Below, piece by piece: positions 1-6,822 of a DNA stretch of 64,000 bases (within the stretch, counting starts at the first letter, position 1; every line of letters starts with the position of its first letter). The stretch comes from Bacteroidaceae bacterium (lineage in GTDB: Bacteria > Bacteroidota > Bacteroidia > Bacteroidales > Bacteroidaceae). Below the pieces are notes generated by a model, which worked only from the letters and a program-made list of their open reading frames with translations, did no database searches and was not told the DNA's origin. The stretch is taken from contig JAKSJA010000008.1 in assembly GCA_024398495.1 (NCBI GenBank), positions 1-64,000 on the forward strand, given 5' to 3'. Position numbers and translations under genes: made by a program.

Positions 1-440
1 TCTTTATGAAGTTTCGGGCAATTCTTTATGAAGTGTTGGGCATTTCTTTATGAAGAGTTGACCATTTCTTTATGACGCGTTTGTCACTTCTTTTTGACAC
101 GCACAACCAATCTTTGTGACGAGTACAACCAAACTACGCGACGCGTACATCCGACATAAAGGCAAGTCACATCTACGGCTCACAGAGTTTGATTCTAACT
201 TGCCCAGATGGTAGGTCTGCCCGACAACAATGGTGATTCTACACGACAAGTCAGATAGGTCTTGACGATAGGTCACGTAGGTCTTAACGACACGTCAGGT
301 GTCACGCATCTCCACGTCAGGTTGTGCACCTTCCCACGTCAGGTTGCACGCATCCTCACATCAGGTGACGTACATCTTCACGTCATATTGCACACATCGC
401 CATGTCTTGTGGATAGTGAGATGAGGTGTGGTGGTTTGCA
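1..440. repeat. Degenerate 22-bp phased tandem array
   Basis: Cutting the sequence every 22 bases from position 1 gives about 20 contiguous units that stay in phase. Units 1-6 begin TCTTTATGA or a close variant. Units 12-18 share GTCA at unit positions 8-11 (CACGTCAGG type). The units between (155-242) are highly diverged but the spacing holds. There are no unique spacers. The array is open at the left edge, so its full length is unknown. Because 22 is not a multiple of three and identity is low, coding is unlikely. I do not recognise the element. Confidence 0.75.
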
Positions 441-456
441 AGGCAAAGTACGTCGT

Positions 457-687
457 TTAGTATGAAAGAACAGATGTTTTTGTATTGATGTTGTAGTATT
501 TCTCGCACAACTGGTCCATCCTGTCCCACGTTATTCTTGCAGGGTCGTACTGACGTGCTCCGTAGTCGTAAGTATTCAAACCATGCATACGGTCAAACTC
601 TTTGCCATTGTATTTGTACTTCTTCCCTTCGGGTATGTTGTGGAGATATTTGTCCATATGGTTGTTATTAGTCATTTTTTTATTCAC
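457..687 (-). pseudogene. Truncated RHS core stub
   Basis: This 76-codon frame encodes the RHS consensus (YNGKEF then GLNTYDYGARQYDPARITW then DQLCEKYYNIN). It breaks off into TKTSVLSY and stops exactly where the other copies pass into PYVYCAGNP and the variable toxin tail. It begins inside the end of the Sel1-repeat gene (overlap 680-687), so it sits where the next cassette of the array should start. It is best read as the remnant of a cassette that lost its toxin. Translation is uncertain. The 22-bp array begins directly downstream. Confidence 0.6.
484..577 (-). repeat. RHS core DNA repeat, copy A
   Basis: This is one of four near-identical stretches of about 94 bp encoding NTYDYGARQYDPARITWDRM and flanking residues. 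The other copies are at 2163-2256, 4118-4211 and 5859-5952. The copies are nearly identical at the DNA level while the sequences next to them differ, which is what homologous recombination between RHS tips would use. Confidence 0.85.
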
Positions 688-1546
688 GTATTATATTAGA
701 TTGTTTTTTTTCTTTCGCATACAATCTTTGTAATGCTACTTGAGACATGTAATCTCCATGTTTTGCAGCCTTACGATACCACATCAAAGCTTTTTGTTTA
801 TCTTGTTCTATTCCCATTCCATCATCATAGGACCAGCCTAAATATGCTTGTGATTCCACGTGTCCTTGCTCTGCAGCTTTGCGATACCATTTTACAGCTT
901 CTTTTTTGTTCATATTAACACCTTTACCAGAAAAGTAACATGTAGCTAATTTATACTGAGCATCTGAATTACCCTTTTCTGCTAATCTGCGATATCCTTT
1001 TGCTGCTTTACTATATAATTTCAAAGCCTCATGCTTGTCTTCTGGTACACCTTTACCTCTAAAAAAGCAATCTCCTAAATTGTATTGTGCATCGATATTA
1101 CCTTTTTCTGCTTCCCGTTGGTATCCTTCAGCTGCCTTGTGATACCAGAATTTTGCCTTCTCCATATATTCTTTTTCCTCATAGTGTTCATAAACATAGG
1201 CTAAAGAAAACTGAGCATTAGCATATCCTTGTATGGCGGCACGATGATACCATTTTATAGCTTCAAACTCGTTATCAGCAATACCTTCACCCTGCAAGTA
1301 ACATTCGGCTAAATCATATTGTGCTTTTACATGTCCTTTTTCTGCAGCACGACGATACCATTTTACGGCTTCTGTTCTGTCACAAATGATGTTATTACCG
1401 TAGTAATAGCATCTGCCTAATTCATATTGCGCGTTAACATCGCCATTCTGTGCCTTTTCTGTTAATAGATTTATATATTGATATTTGCATTCACAAGACA
1501 TTAAACTTGTGCTTATTAACAAGATTGTAAATAATAAATTTTTCAT
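680..1546 (-). CDS. Sel1-repeat lipoprotein, candidate immunity protein
   Basis: The 288-residue product starts with a lipoprotein signal (MKNLLFTILL, lipobox LMSC, Cys18). About seven Sel1-like (SLR/TPR-like) repeats of 36-40 residues follow, each with motifs such as A..G...AQY.LG.CY and AVKWYRRAAE. Such alpha-solenoids bind proteins and have no enzymatic role. The frame is open upstream to 1660, but the start at 1546 is chosen because it gives a clean lipoprotein signal and does not overlap the upstream toxin. The gene follows the metallopeptidase-type RHS cassette (1554-2345) by only a few bases, the usual place of a cognate immunity gene. Sel1 proteins are found as immunity or adaptor partners in polymorphic toxin loci. 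That role is inferred from position. Confidence 0.7.
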   Translation of the reverse strand: MKNLLFTILLISTSLMSCECKYQYINLLTEKAQNGDVNAQYELGRCYYYGNNIICDRTEAVKWYRRAAEKGHVKAQYDLAECYLQGEGIADNEFEAIKWYHRAAIQGYANAQFSLAYVYEHYEEKEYMEKAKFWYHKAAEGYQREAEKGNIDAQYNLGDCFFRGKGVPEDKHEALKLYSKAAKGYRRLAEKGNSDAQYKLATCYFSGKGVNMNKKEAVKWYRKAAEQGHVESQAYLGWSYDDGMGIEQDKQKALMWYRKAAKHGDYMSQVALQRLYAKEKKQSNIIRE

Positions 1547-1553
1547 ATAAACA

Positions 1554-2345
1554 CTATTTCTTTCTTTGAGGAATTCTAGTAGGATCTTTTGTTTTGTATG
1601 ACCTCCCGCGATGATTATATCTACGAGATTCATTATTGAATTTTGCTTGTCTTGCTTCACTTCCTGTCGTTACTCTTCTCTCTTCTTTTGTGTCGTATTT
1701 ATCATCCGAAATTTGGCTGCGTTGTTTGTGTGCTTTAGGATTAGACACATAATCTATAGCATGATCCATTTCATGCTCTAAACATGTTGCAGGGGATTGA
1801 AAACCTCCTTCTGATGTAATCGTTCCTTCGTTTGGATTCCAGAAAATTGTTGGTTGAGAGTCATAGTCTACGCTTGAATCATATTGAAAACAAGAACTTT
1901 GGTCAAATGTTTCTAATCTGGAGTCTTGAATATAAATAGCTTTTTTCATCATATTACCACCTCCATTTTTACAATTGTATACATAAGATTCAACAACGTC
2001 ATTTACAAATTTATTGTTTGGGATATTAATTTTTGTTTTTCCATGGAATCCTGCAAATGTATAACATTGAACTCTATTATGGCTATCTTTATACCATATC
2101 TTAATTATTCTCCCGTCCGGATCAATAAACCTTACAGGATTCCCACCACAATACACATACGGATTGATGTTGTAGTATTTCTCACAGAATTGGTCCATCC
2201 TGTCCCACGTAATTCTTGCTGGATCGTACTGACGTGCTCCGTAGTCGTAAGTGTTAAGACCGTTCAGATGTTTTACATCTGTTCGTCCTTCGCACCTCAA
2301 TAATTGAAGCAAGACTTCATTATGTTCGGTTTGTCGTCCGTTCAT
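1554..2345 (-). CDS. Orphan RHS tip with HExxH metallopeptidase toxin domain
   Basis: The 263-residue product has the RHS core at about residues 28-78 (GLNTYDYGARQYDPARITW, YVYCGGNPVRFIDPDG), then a variable C-terminal domain. That domain contains H191-E-M-D-H195 and a downstream KEERRVTTGSE segment (around 220-230) that could give the third zinc ligand. The layout resembles the M91/NleD-like zinc peptidase domains often found at RHS tips. A stop codon lies just upstream of the conserved YNGKEYD, so this is an orphan tip and not the 3' end of a long rhs gene. It has no signal peptide or delivery domain. The tail is basic (RGRSYKTKDPTRIPQRKK). The Sel1-repeat gene directly follows. The protease function is inferred from the motif. 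Confidence 0.72.
   Translation of the reverse strand: MNGRQTEHNEVLLQLLRCEGRTDVKHLNGLNTYDYGARQYDPARITWDRMDQFCEKYYNINPYVYCGGNPVRFIDPDGRIIKIWYKDSHNRVQCYTFAGFHGKTKINIPNNKFVNDVVESYVYNCKNGGGNMMKKAIYIQDSRLETFDQSSCFQYDSSVDYDSQPTIFWNPNEGTITSEGGFQSPATCLEHEMDHAIDYVSNPKAHKQRSQISDDKYDTKEERRVTTGSEARQAKFNNESRRYNHRGRSYKTKDPTRIPQRKK
2163..2256 (-). repeat. RHS core DNA repeat, copy B
   Basis: This is the second copy of the shared RHS core. On its 5' side (minus strand) it also shares about 90 bp with copy C, encoding NGRQTEHNEVLLQLLRCEGR and following residues. Copies A and D lack this stretch, so copies B and C form a subclass. Confidence 0.85.
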
Positions 2346-2394
2346 CGTGTCGTATTCTTTACCATTGTATTTGATTTAGCAACAAGAGACAATA

Positions 2395-2862
2395 TTATTT
2401 CCCATGAAAGACCGAAATTATTTGTCCATTAGATTTCTTTATAATTATTTCAAATGTTCCGCCAAATTGTATCTTATCATGTCGATTTTTATGCAGTGTA
2501 CCGGTAATATACCAATATTTTGCATTTATAAGAAACACATCGTATGGTCTTTCTTCTTCAATCTTTGTTTTTCCATAAAAAGGGAACAATACCGCTTCTG
2601 CTACTTTAACTGCAACATCAGCATTTGATATTACGCCAGATTTTGACATTGGTTCTGGCAATAGAGGATTTACTCCCTGAGCATAAATTGACGGATCATA
2701 AGACATTGCTGTTTCCCAGGATGAGCTACGTTCTATTTCTCCGCGGTAGATGTATTGAGAAACTCCAGTTTCGCTTGGTTTATTGTCCTTACATTGACAA
2801 GAAAGTAATAACAGGGCAAATAAAATAGTAACAATAAGAAAATTACAAAAGATTTTATTCAT
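2395..2862 (-). CDS. NTF2-fold immunity-type lipoprotein
   Basis: The 155-residue product has a lipoprotein signal (LLLLSC, Cys22). The domain after it has the pattern of NTF2-fold immunity proteins: ADVAVKVAEAVLFPFYGK, then ERPYDVFLINAKYWYITGTL, then GGTFEIIIKKSNGQI, ending FHGK. Members of this family protect against polymorphic toxins, often tips of RHS or contact-dependent systems. The start overlaps the end of the 81-residue frame by 8 bp, so the two may be translationally coupled. No intact toxin lies directly upstream; the short 81-residue frame occupies that place. The fold assignment is by recognition of the pattern. The protected toxin is unknown. Confidence 0.72.
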   Translation of the reverse strand: MNKIFCNFLIVTILFALLLLSCQCKDNKPSETGVSQYIYRGEIERSSSWETAMSYDPSIYAQGVNPLLPEPMSKSGVISNADVAVKVAEAVLFPFYGKTKIEEERPYDVFLINAKYWYITGTLHKNRHDKIQFGGTFEIIIKKSNGQIISVFHGK

Positions 2863-3100
2863 GCGGATATCGGATAATTAAGTTTATTATCAATTTAATT
2901 ATGTTGTTTTGTGCTTGTGTGAGATTGACCACATTTGTTGGATTATTTTCTTTTACTCCAACATTATTTATTCGTTTAGGATCATTCCGATCACTTGATA
3001 GTTGAATCCGCAATCTGTTTAAATATTTCTTGTATGTTAAAAATAGTTGTATCATATATTTATCTTTCATGACAATTGATTGCATATGAAAAAGCTCCAA
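2855..3100 (-). CDS. Short hypothetical protein, possible toxin remnant
   Basis: This 81-codon frame lies between the membrane immunity candidate and the NTF2-fold lipoprotein, with gaps or overlaps of only a few bases on each side. It has no RHS core, no signal peptide and no motif I recognise. It is rich in Asn, Ile and Lys and ends NLIIRYPHE. Translation could also start at an internal Met (MKDKYMIQLF). Its position upstream of an immunity gene is where a toxin would be expected, so it may be the tail of a decayed toxin. It could equally be a small independent gene. Confidence 0.35.
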   Translation of the reverse strand: MELFHMQSIVMKDKYMIQLFLTYKKYLNRLRIQLSSDRNDPKRINNVGVKENNPTNVVNLTQAQNNIIKLIINLIIRYPHE

Positions 3101-3102
3101 TT

Positions 3103-3501
3103 CTAAATCTTCCGATATATTTTATTTAAAATCAGCCAATGAAGAACGATAAGAAGATTTTGAATTAAGAAGACTATGGGACTACAATCATCCAATCTAT
3201 TATCTACTTCTATTTCTACATAGTGACAGTATTGTTTTATCAGCCAGATTAACAGAAAAGGAAATATACAATATAAAATTCCAAACAAATTATTAGATAA
3301 AATAGATCTATTAATTTTATAATGGTAAAATATGTAGGCAACAATTGTACATAATGGAGCATAAAATACTAATGAAATAAATATCAGAAGATGAAAACCA
3401 AATTTGAAATCTTGATTTCCCACATCGCCCCCACTTGTTGCTAACCACATTAGTAAAATGGATAGACAACATAATAAATAAAACTGTAGAATCTTCTTCA
3501 T
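3103..3501 (-). CDS. Small multi-pass membrane protein, candidate immunity protein
   Basis: The 132-residue product has about four hydrophobic segments: near residues 5-20, 35-60, 77-93 and 110-127. It has no enzymatic motif. The gene starts 10 bp after the stop of the RHS tip at 3512-4267, which is the position of a cognate immunity gene. Small inner-membrane proteins are common immunity partners for toxins acting at the membrane or in the periplasm. I do not recognise the family; the role is inferred from the gene order. Confidence 0.55.
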   Translation of the reverse strand: MKKILQFYLLCCLSILLMWLATSGGDVGNQDFKFGFHLLIFISLVFYAPLCTIVAYIFYHYKINRSILSNNLFGILYCIFPFLLIWLIKQYCHYVEIEVDNRLDDCSPIVFLIQNLLIVLHWLILNKIYRKI

Positions 3502-3511
3502 ATTATAATGG

Positions 3512-4267
3512 CTACTGTAAATTGTTGATTAGATGCGCTTTTAATTCCAAAGCTTTTTTTTGCTCTTCTTTAGTCCATGGTTTTGGTCTGCTGGTTTTAA
3601 ATCCAGTGTGTATACCTTGAATATTACTCTCCAAAGATTTCATATCCTTCTCATCAACCCCAGATTTAATAAGTATAGTAGATGAGGAAGTGTTACAATT
3701 CCCAGAAGTGTCGTCAATACCTCCTCCCAAAAGCGAATATGTTATTCCATCTTCATCGCCAAATCCGTTTATCGTTTGTATCACCTTTTTACCAAATTCT
3801 TTCATACCATTTGGCACATTTACTTCCTGTGGTTCCCCTTTTAAATTATCATTATTTTTGCCGTTAAAAAAATCTGTATATACTTGAATATCTTGCGAAT
3901 ATTGACATTCTGTTAATTTATCGCCTAATATCGGCCGACCATTTTGTGGGCCATAAGCTGCATATCTCATTACTTTTCCATTTTCTCCTGTGACAACCAA
4001 GAATGTATGTGTTGCCCCTGGTACATGAATGCCTGGTAATTTGGTTGCAAACAACCAAACTTTCTTTCCATCTGGATCTATTCGATTCACAGGATTCCCT
4101 GCACAATAGACATACGGATTGATATGATAGTATTTCTCACACAATGGGTCCATCCTGTCCCACGTTATTCTTGCTGGGTCGTACTGACGTGCTCCGTAGT
4201 CGTAAGTATTAAGACCGTTCAGATGTTTTACATCTGTTCGTCCTTCGCACCTCAATAATTGAAGCAA
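3512..4267 (-). CDS. Orphan RHS tip with unknown Cys/His toxin domain
   Basis: The RHS core (GLNTYDYGARQYDPARITW then YVYCAGNPVNRIDPDGKKV) fills about residues 18-70 of the frame. A 180-residue variable domain follows, containing an early His pair (HVPGATHTFLVV, His81/His87) and a later Cys (DDTSGNCNTSSS, Cys191). The order His then Cys resembles circularly permuted NlpC/P60-like amidases or peptidases, but this is only a suggestion. The given start is a TTG. The frame stays open upstream through NGKEYDTTNGRQTEHNEV to about 4356, and the ATG seen in cassette B is ACG here, so the true start is unclear. A promoter box lies at 4342-4349. The membrane protein gene follows at once. Confidence 0.62.
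   Translation of the reverse strand: MLQLLRCEGRTDVKHLNGLNTYDYGARQYDPARITWDRMDPLCEKYYHINPYVYCAGNPVNRIDPDGKKVWLFATKLPGIHVPGATHTFLVVTGENGKVMRYAAYGPQNGRPILGDKLTECQYSQDIQVYTDFFNGKNNDNLKGEPQEVNVPNGMKEFGKKVIQTINGFGDEDGITYSLLGGGIDDTSGNCNTSSSTILIKSGVDEKDMKSLESNIQGIHTGFKTSRPKPWTKEEQKKALELKAHLINNLQ
4118..4211 (-). repeat. RHS core DNA repeat, copy C
   Basis: This is the third copy of the shared core. With copy D it also shares the promoter-containing block on its 5' side (4330-4385 compared with 5990-6055). Confidence 0.85.
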
Positions 4268-4341
4268 GACTTCATTATGTTCGGTTTGTCGTCCGTTCGT
4301 CGTGTCATACTCTTTGCCATTAGATTTATATTCACTATCCG

Positions 4342-4349
4342 CAAAAGTA
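4342..4349 (-). promoter_or_regulatory. Promoter -7 box for RHS cassette C
   Basis: Read on the minus strand this is TACTTTTG, matching the Bacteroidetes TAnnTTTG consensus, with T-rich sequence about 20 bp further upstream. The surrounding block recurs almost unchanged upstream of cassette D. The reading frame through the shared block differs between C and D, which argues that it is regulatory and not coding. Confidence 0.5.
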
Positions 4350-4498
4350 CGAAATAAAATTTATTCAATAAAGTGTAACTTAAGAACTTTTGCATAATTG
4401 TTGTCTTGTGCTCAAAGCCTCAAACTTATCGCGATGATTCATAGGATCCGAGCGGAAGACGACGAGGCAACGAGTGGTAAATGAGTTGTTTCTCTCAT

Positions 4499-5212
4499 TT
4501 AGTTTATTTTTATAGGTATTGATAAAATTTCATAATCAAATTGCTGATTGAGCCAAGCATTTATTTCAAATCCTAAATCATGTCGTGTTTTTGATAATTG
4601 AGAAATGTCATTATAGATAGCAAGTTCTAAATAAACAACATTTTGGGAGAGTTCCCTTTTGACTACGTCTAATTTTACCATTTCACTTAAATGTATCCAT
4701 TTGTCTGAACTCCGATCTTTATAGTATTTATTTGTACTTTTATCTATTGTATACTCTTTTGATAAAATGGCTTTTTTGAGGATGAAAAAACTTATAGTTT
4801 TATGTGGTAAGATTGTAAGGAAAGAATATGTCATAGCATTTTCGTAGGATAATTTTCTTAGGCCACTTGTTATATATGGTCTATGTGGCACATCAATCAA
4901 ATTTTCAAGTATTGGTTTCAAAGATAATTTACATCTTCTTGTTTTCTTTGAATACCGATGGAGATATATCGATTCATAATAGTACCCATAGCAAATGGAG
5001 TCTATTTTAATATTATTTCTATAGGTATAGTCACAACATTGCTGCAGGTATCTATCAAAAAGATATAGTGTATCGGATGATTCGTTGTATAGAGTAATCT
5101 CATACCATCCATATTGCGTTTCAACATATTCAGCATAAAGGCTGTTTATACTGAAAGAATAGCAAAACATGCAATTCATAGTAAATAGAAACAAAAAAAC
5201 TATTTTTTTCAT
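4499..5212 (-). CDS. Secreted hypothetical protein, candidate immunity protein
   Basis: The 237-residue product has a signal peptide (MKKIVFLFLFTMNCMFCYSF). The mature part begins around SINSLYAEYVETQYGWYEIT and continues with alternating short strands and many aromatic residues (LYNESSDTLYLFDRYLQQCC). There are no catalytic motifs I recognise. The gene begins only a few bases after the stop of the RHS tip at 5217-5963, the immunity position. A periplasmic or outer-membrane location would mean protection outside the cytoplasm, or that the protein is not the immunity factor at all. The family is unknown. Confidence 0.5.
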   Translation of the reverse strand: MKKIVFLFLFTMNCMFCYSFSINSLYAEYVETQYGWYEITLYNESSDTLYLFDRYLQQCCDYTYRNNIKIDSICYGYYYESIYLHRYSKKTRRCKLSLKPILENLIDVPHRPYITSGLRKLSYENAMTYSFLTILPHKTISFFILKKAILSKEYTIDKSTNKYYKDRSSDKWIHLSEMVKLDVVKRELSQNVVYLELAIYNDISQLSKTRHDLGFEINAWLNQQFDYEILSIPIKIN

Positions 5213-5216
5213 ACTA

Positions 5217-5963
5217 TCAATATTCGACGATTATATAACAATTATGTTGTTCATCATAATTTCTCTTATGTAGATTGAGCTTCTTTCGTGCATAATTATT
5301 GTAATCAATGACATTATTTGATGGCAAACCTTTATATAGAACTTCTCCAAGTTCATGGAATAGCCTATCTGCCAAGTTAGTATTAACAAATTTTTCGGCA
5401 TAGATGAGATCGGTGCCATTAGACTTTCCTTGATTCTTATAAAATAGGGAAGTGCATTCCAATACAGGGAATGTTTCTGCGACTTTGGGATTTATCAATA
5501 TTTCTAAACTATTATCTTTACGATATGTCGCTGCACCACCATGATTTAATAAACCAGTCTCATCTAATCTATCTGATTTATTTTCAAAAATTATATTTGT
5601 TGTTTGTTCACCCTTCATTATCTTATTTAAACCGTTAAATAACTTTTGGGCATTTTTATCCAACGCCTTAATATCTTGCTTATTACCAATAAATGTCAGC
5701 TTTCCATTTTTATTAAATCCGAATTTTTGGGTAAAGTTTTCACCAAATATAGCACGAATGGCATTGAAAAATAATTCTCGATATTTTTCTTCAACAGAAA
5801 TACTATCTCCATGAATGTCTATACGATTTACGGGATCTCCCGCACAATACACATACGGATTGATGTTGTAGTATTTCTCGCATAACTGGTCCATCCTGTC
5901 CCACGTTATTCTTGCTGGGTCGTACTGACGTGCTCCGTAGTCGTAAGTATTCAACCCGTGCAT
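5217..5963 (-). CDS. Orphan RHS tip with HELGE putative metallopeptidase toxin
   Basis: From the ATG at 5963 the product has 248 residues. It begins with the RHS core (MHGLNTYDYGARQYDP) and passes at about residue 50 into a variable domain. That domain ends near ADRLFHELGEVLY (His203, Glu204, Glu207), an HExxE pattern that suggests a zinc-peptidase-like or degenerate peptidase fold. The preceding NHGGAATYRKDNSLEILINP resembles the edge strand found in such toxins. The frame is open upstream to 6101, but that part runs through a promoter block shared with cassette C in another frame, so 5963 is preferred. No signal peptide or delivery domain is present. The putative immunity gene follows. Confidence 0.62.
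   Translation of the reverse strand: MHGLNTYDYGARQYDPARITWDRMDQLCEKYYNINPYVYCAGDPVNRIDIHGDSISVEEKYRELFFNAIRAIFGENFTQKFGFNKNGKLTFIGNKQDIKALDKNAQKLFNGLNKIMKGEQTTNIIFENKSDRLDETGLLNHGGAATYRKDNSLEILINPKVAETFPVLECTSLFYKNQGKSNGTDLIYAEKFVNTNLADRLFHELGEVLYKGLPSNNVIDYNNYARKKLNLHKRNYDEQHNCYIIVEY
5859..5952 (-). repeat. RHS core DNA repeat, copy D
   Basis: This is the fourth copy of the RHS core, the first in reading order of the minus-strand array. No longer rhs sequence precedes it; an ABC transporter gene lies upstream. Confidence 0.85.
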
Positions 5964-6005
5964 CGTGTCGTATTCCTTTGATGTTTTGTTTATATTCACT
6001 ATCCG

Positions 6006-6013
6006 CAAAAGTA
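6006..6013 (-). promoter_or_regulatory. Promoter -7 box for RHS cassette D
   Basis: The minus strand reads TACTTTTG with a TTTT element 20 bp upstream, a good fit to the Bacteroidetes -33/-7 arrangement. A transcript would start about 35 bases before the ATG at 5963. The block is duplicated in front of cassette C. Confidence 0.5.
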
Positions 6014-6117
6014 CGAAATAAAATTTGTTTAATAAAACGTGCAACTTAAGACTTTTGCAGAATCGTTTTTTGTGGTCCAAATTTACAACACTTTCTATCA
6101 CGTATAATGGGAACGTG

Positions 6118-6822
6118 TCAGATGTTGCCTTCGAAATAGTTTTCGAGTTCGGTGATGGCTTCGCCTTGTGTGTTCGGCAGGTCTTTGATGATGTTGCCTT
6201 TCTCCAGCAGGAGTATGCGTGATGAGATGTCGGACACGAGGTTGAGATTGTGCGATGATATGATGATGGTACAGCCGAGTTCTTTGTTCATCTTATGGAT
6301 GAGGCGCGACACCGTGATCTGTGATGACGGGTCAAGATAGTTGAATGGCTCGTCAAGCAGCAACACGTCTGGATTGATGAACATGGCTCCGATGATGCCT
6401 GTCTTCTGCTTGTTGCCTTCGGAGAAGTTCTTGATGTATTTCTTTGTCCCCAACACCTCTCCGTTCATGAGTCCGTGGTATTCTGCGAGTCTTTCGTCCA
6501 TGAGTTCCTTGCTGATGCCGTAGGCTTTTGCGATGAAGGCAAAATACTCTTCCGGCGTGAGGAAGTCGATGAGGAAACTTCCGTCAACGAATGAGCCTGT
6601 CTTGTATTTCCAGTCGGTGCTCTCGTTGACTTTCTGTCCCATGAGTTCCACGTGGCCTGTGTCGGCTTTTATGAGGTCGAGGATGAGTCGCAGCATGGTG
6701 CTCTTGCCTGCTCCGTTGTTGCCTACCAGTCCTATGAGTTCGCCCTGTCTTATGGTGAGTTCAGGGATGTCGAGTACGGTGGTGTCACCATATACTTTCG
6801 TGAGATTGCTTATTGTTATCAT
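6118..6822 (-). CDS. ABC transporter ATP-binding protein
   Basis: The 234-residue ATPase has Walker A GNNGAGKST (34-42), a signature segment FSEGNKQK (133-140, a variant of LSGGQ), Walker B VLLLDEP (153-159), a D-loop (YLDP) and an H-loop His191. It powers export or import through a membrane partner. The partner is evidently the upstream DUF5687 protein, because the ATG overlaps that gene's stop by 4 bp (translational coupling). It is the last gene of the minus-strand operon that starts at rfbB. The substrate cannot be told from the sequence. Confidence 0.92.
   Translation of the reverse strand: MITISNLTKVYGDTTVLDIPELTIRQGELIGLVGNNGAGKSTMLRLILDLIKADTGHVELMGQKVNESTDWKYKTGSFVDGSFLIDFLTPEEYFAFIAKAYGISKELMDERLAEYHGLMNGEVLGTKKYIKNFSEGNKQKTGIIGAMFINPDVLLLDEPFNYLDPSSQITVSRLIHKMNKELGCTIIISSHNLNLVSDISSRILLLEKGNIIKDLPNTQGEAITELENYFEGNI

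Noticed and set aside
1..440. CRISPR array
   Set aside because: Units are contiguous, only 22 bp long and degenerate, with no spacers between conserved repeats and no cas genes nearby.
70..465. Two open frames (minus 70-276, plus 262-465) at the left edge
   Set aside because: Both lie in the 22-bp tandem array; their translations follow the repeats, with no start context or protein pattern.
5964..6101. 5' extension of the RHS tip at 5217-5963
   Set aside because: The added stretch runs through the promoter block shared with cassette C, where it would be read in another frame, so it is probably not coding.
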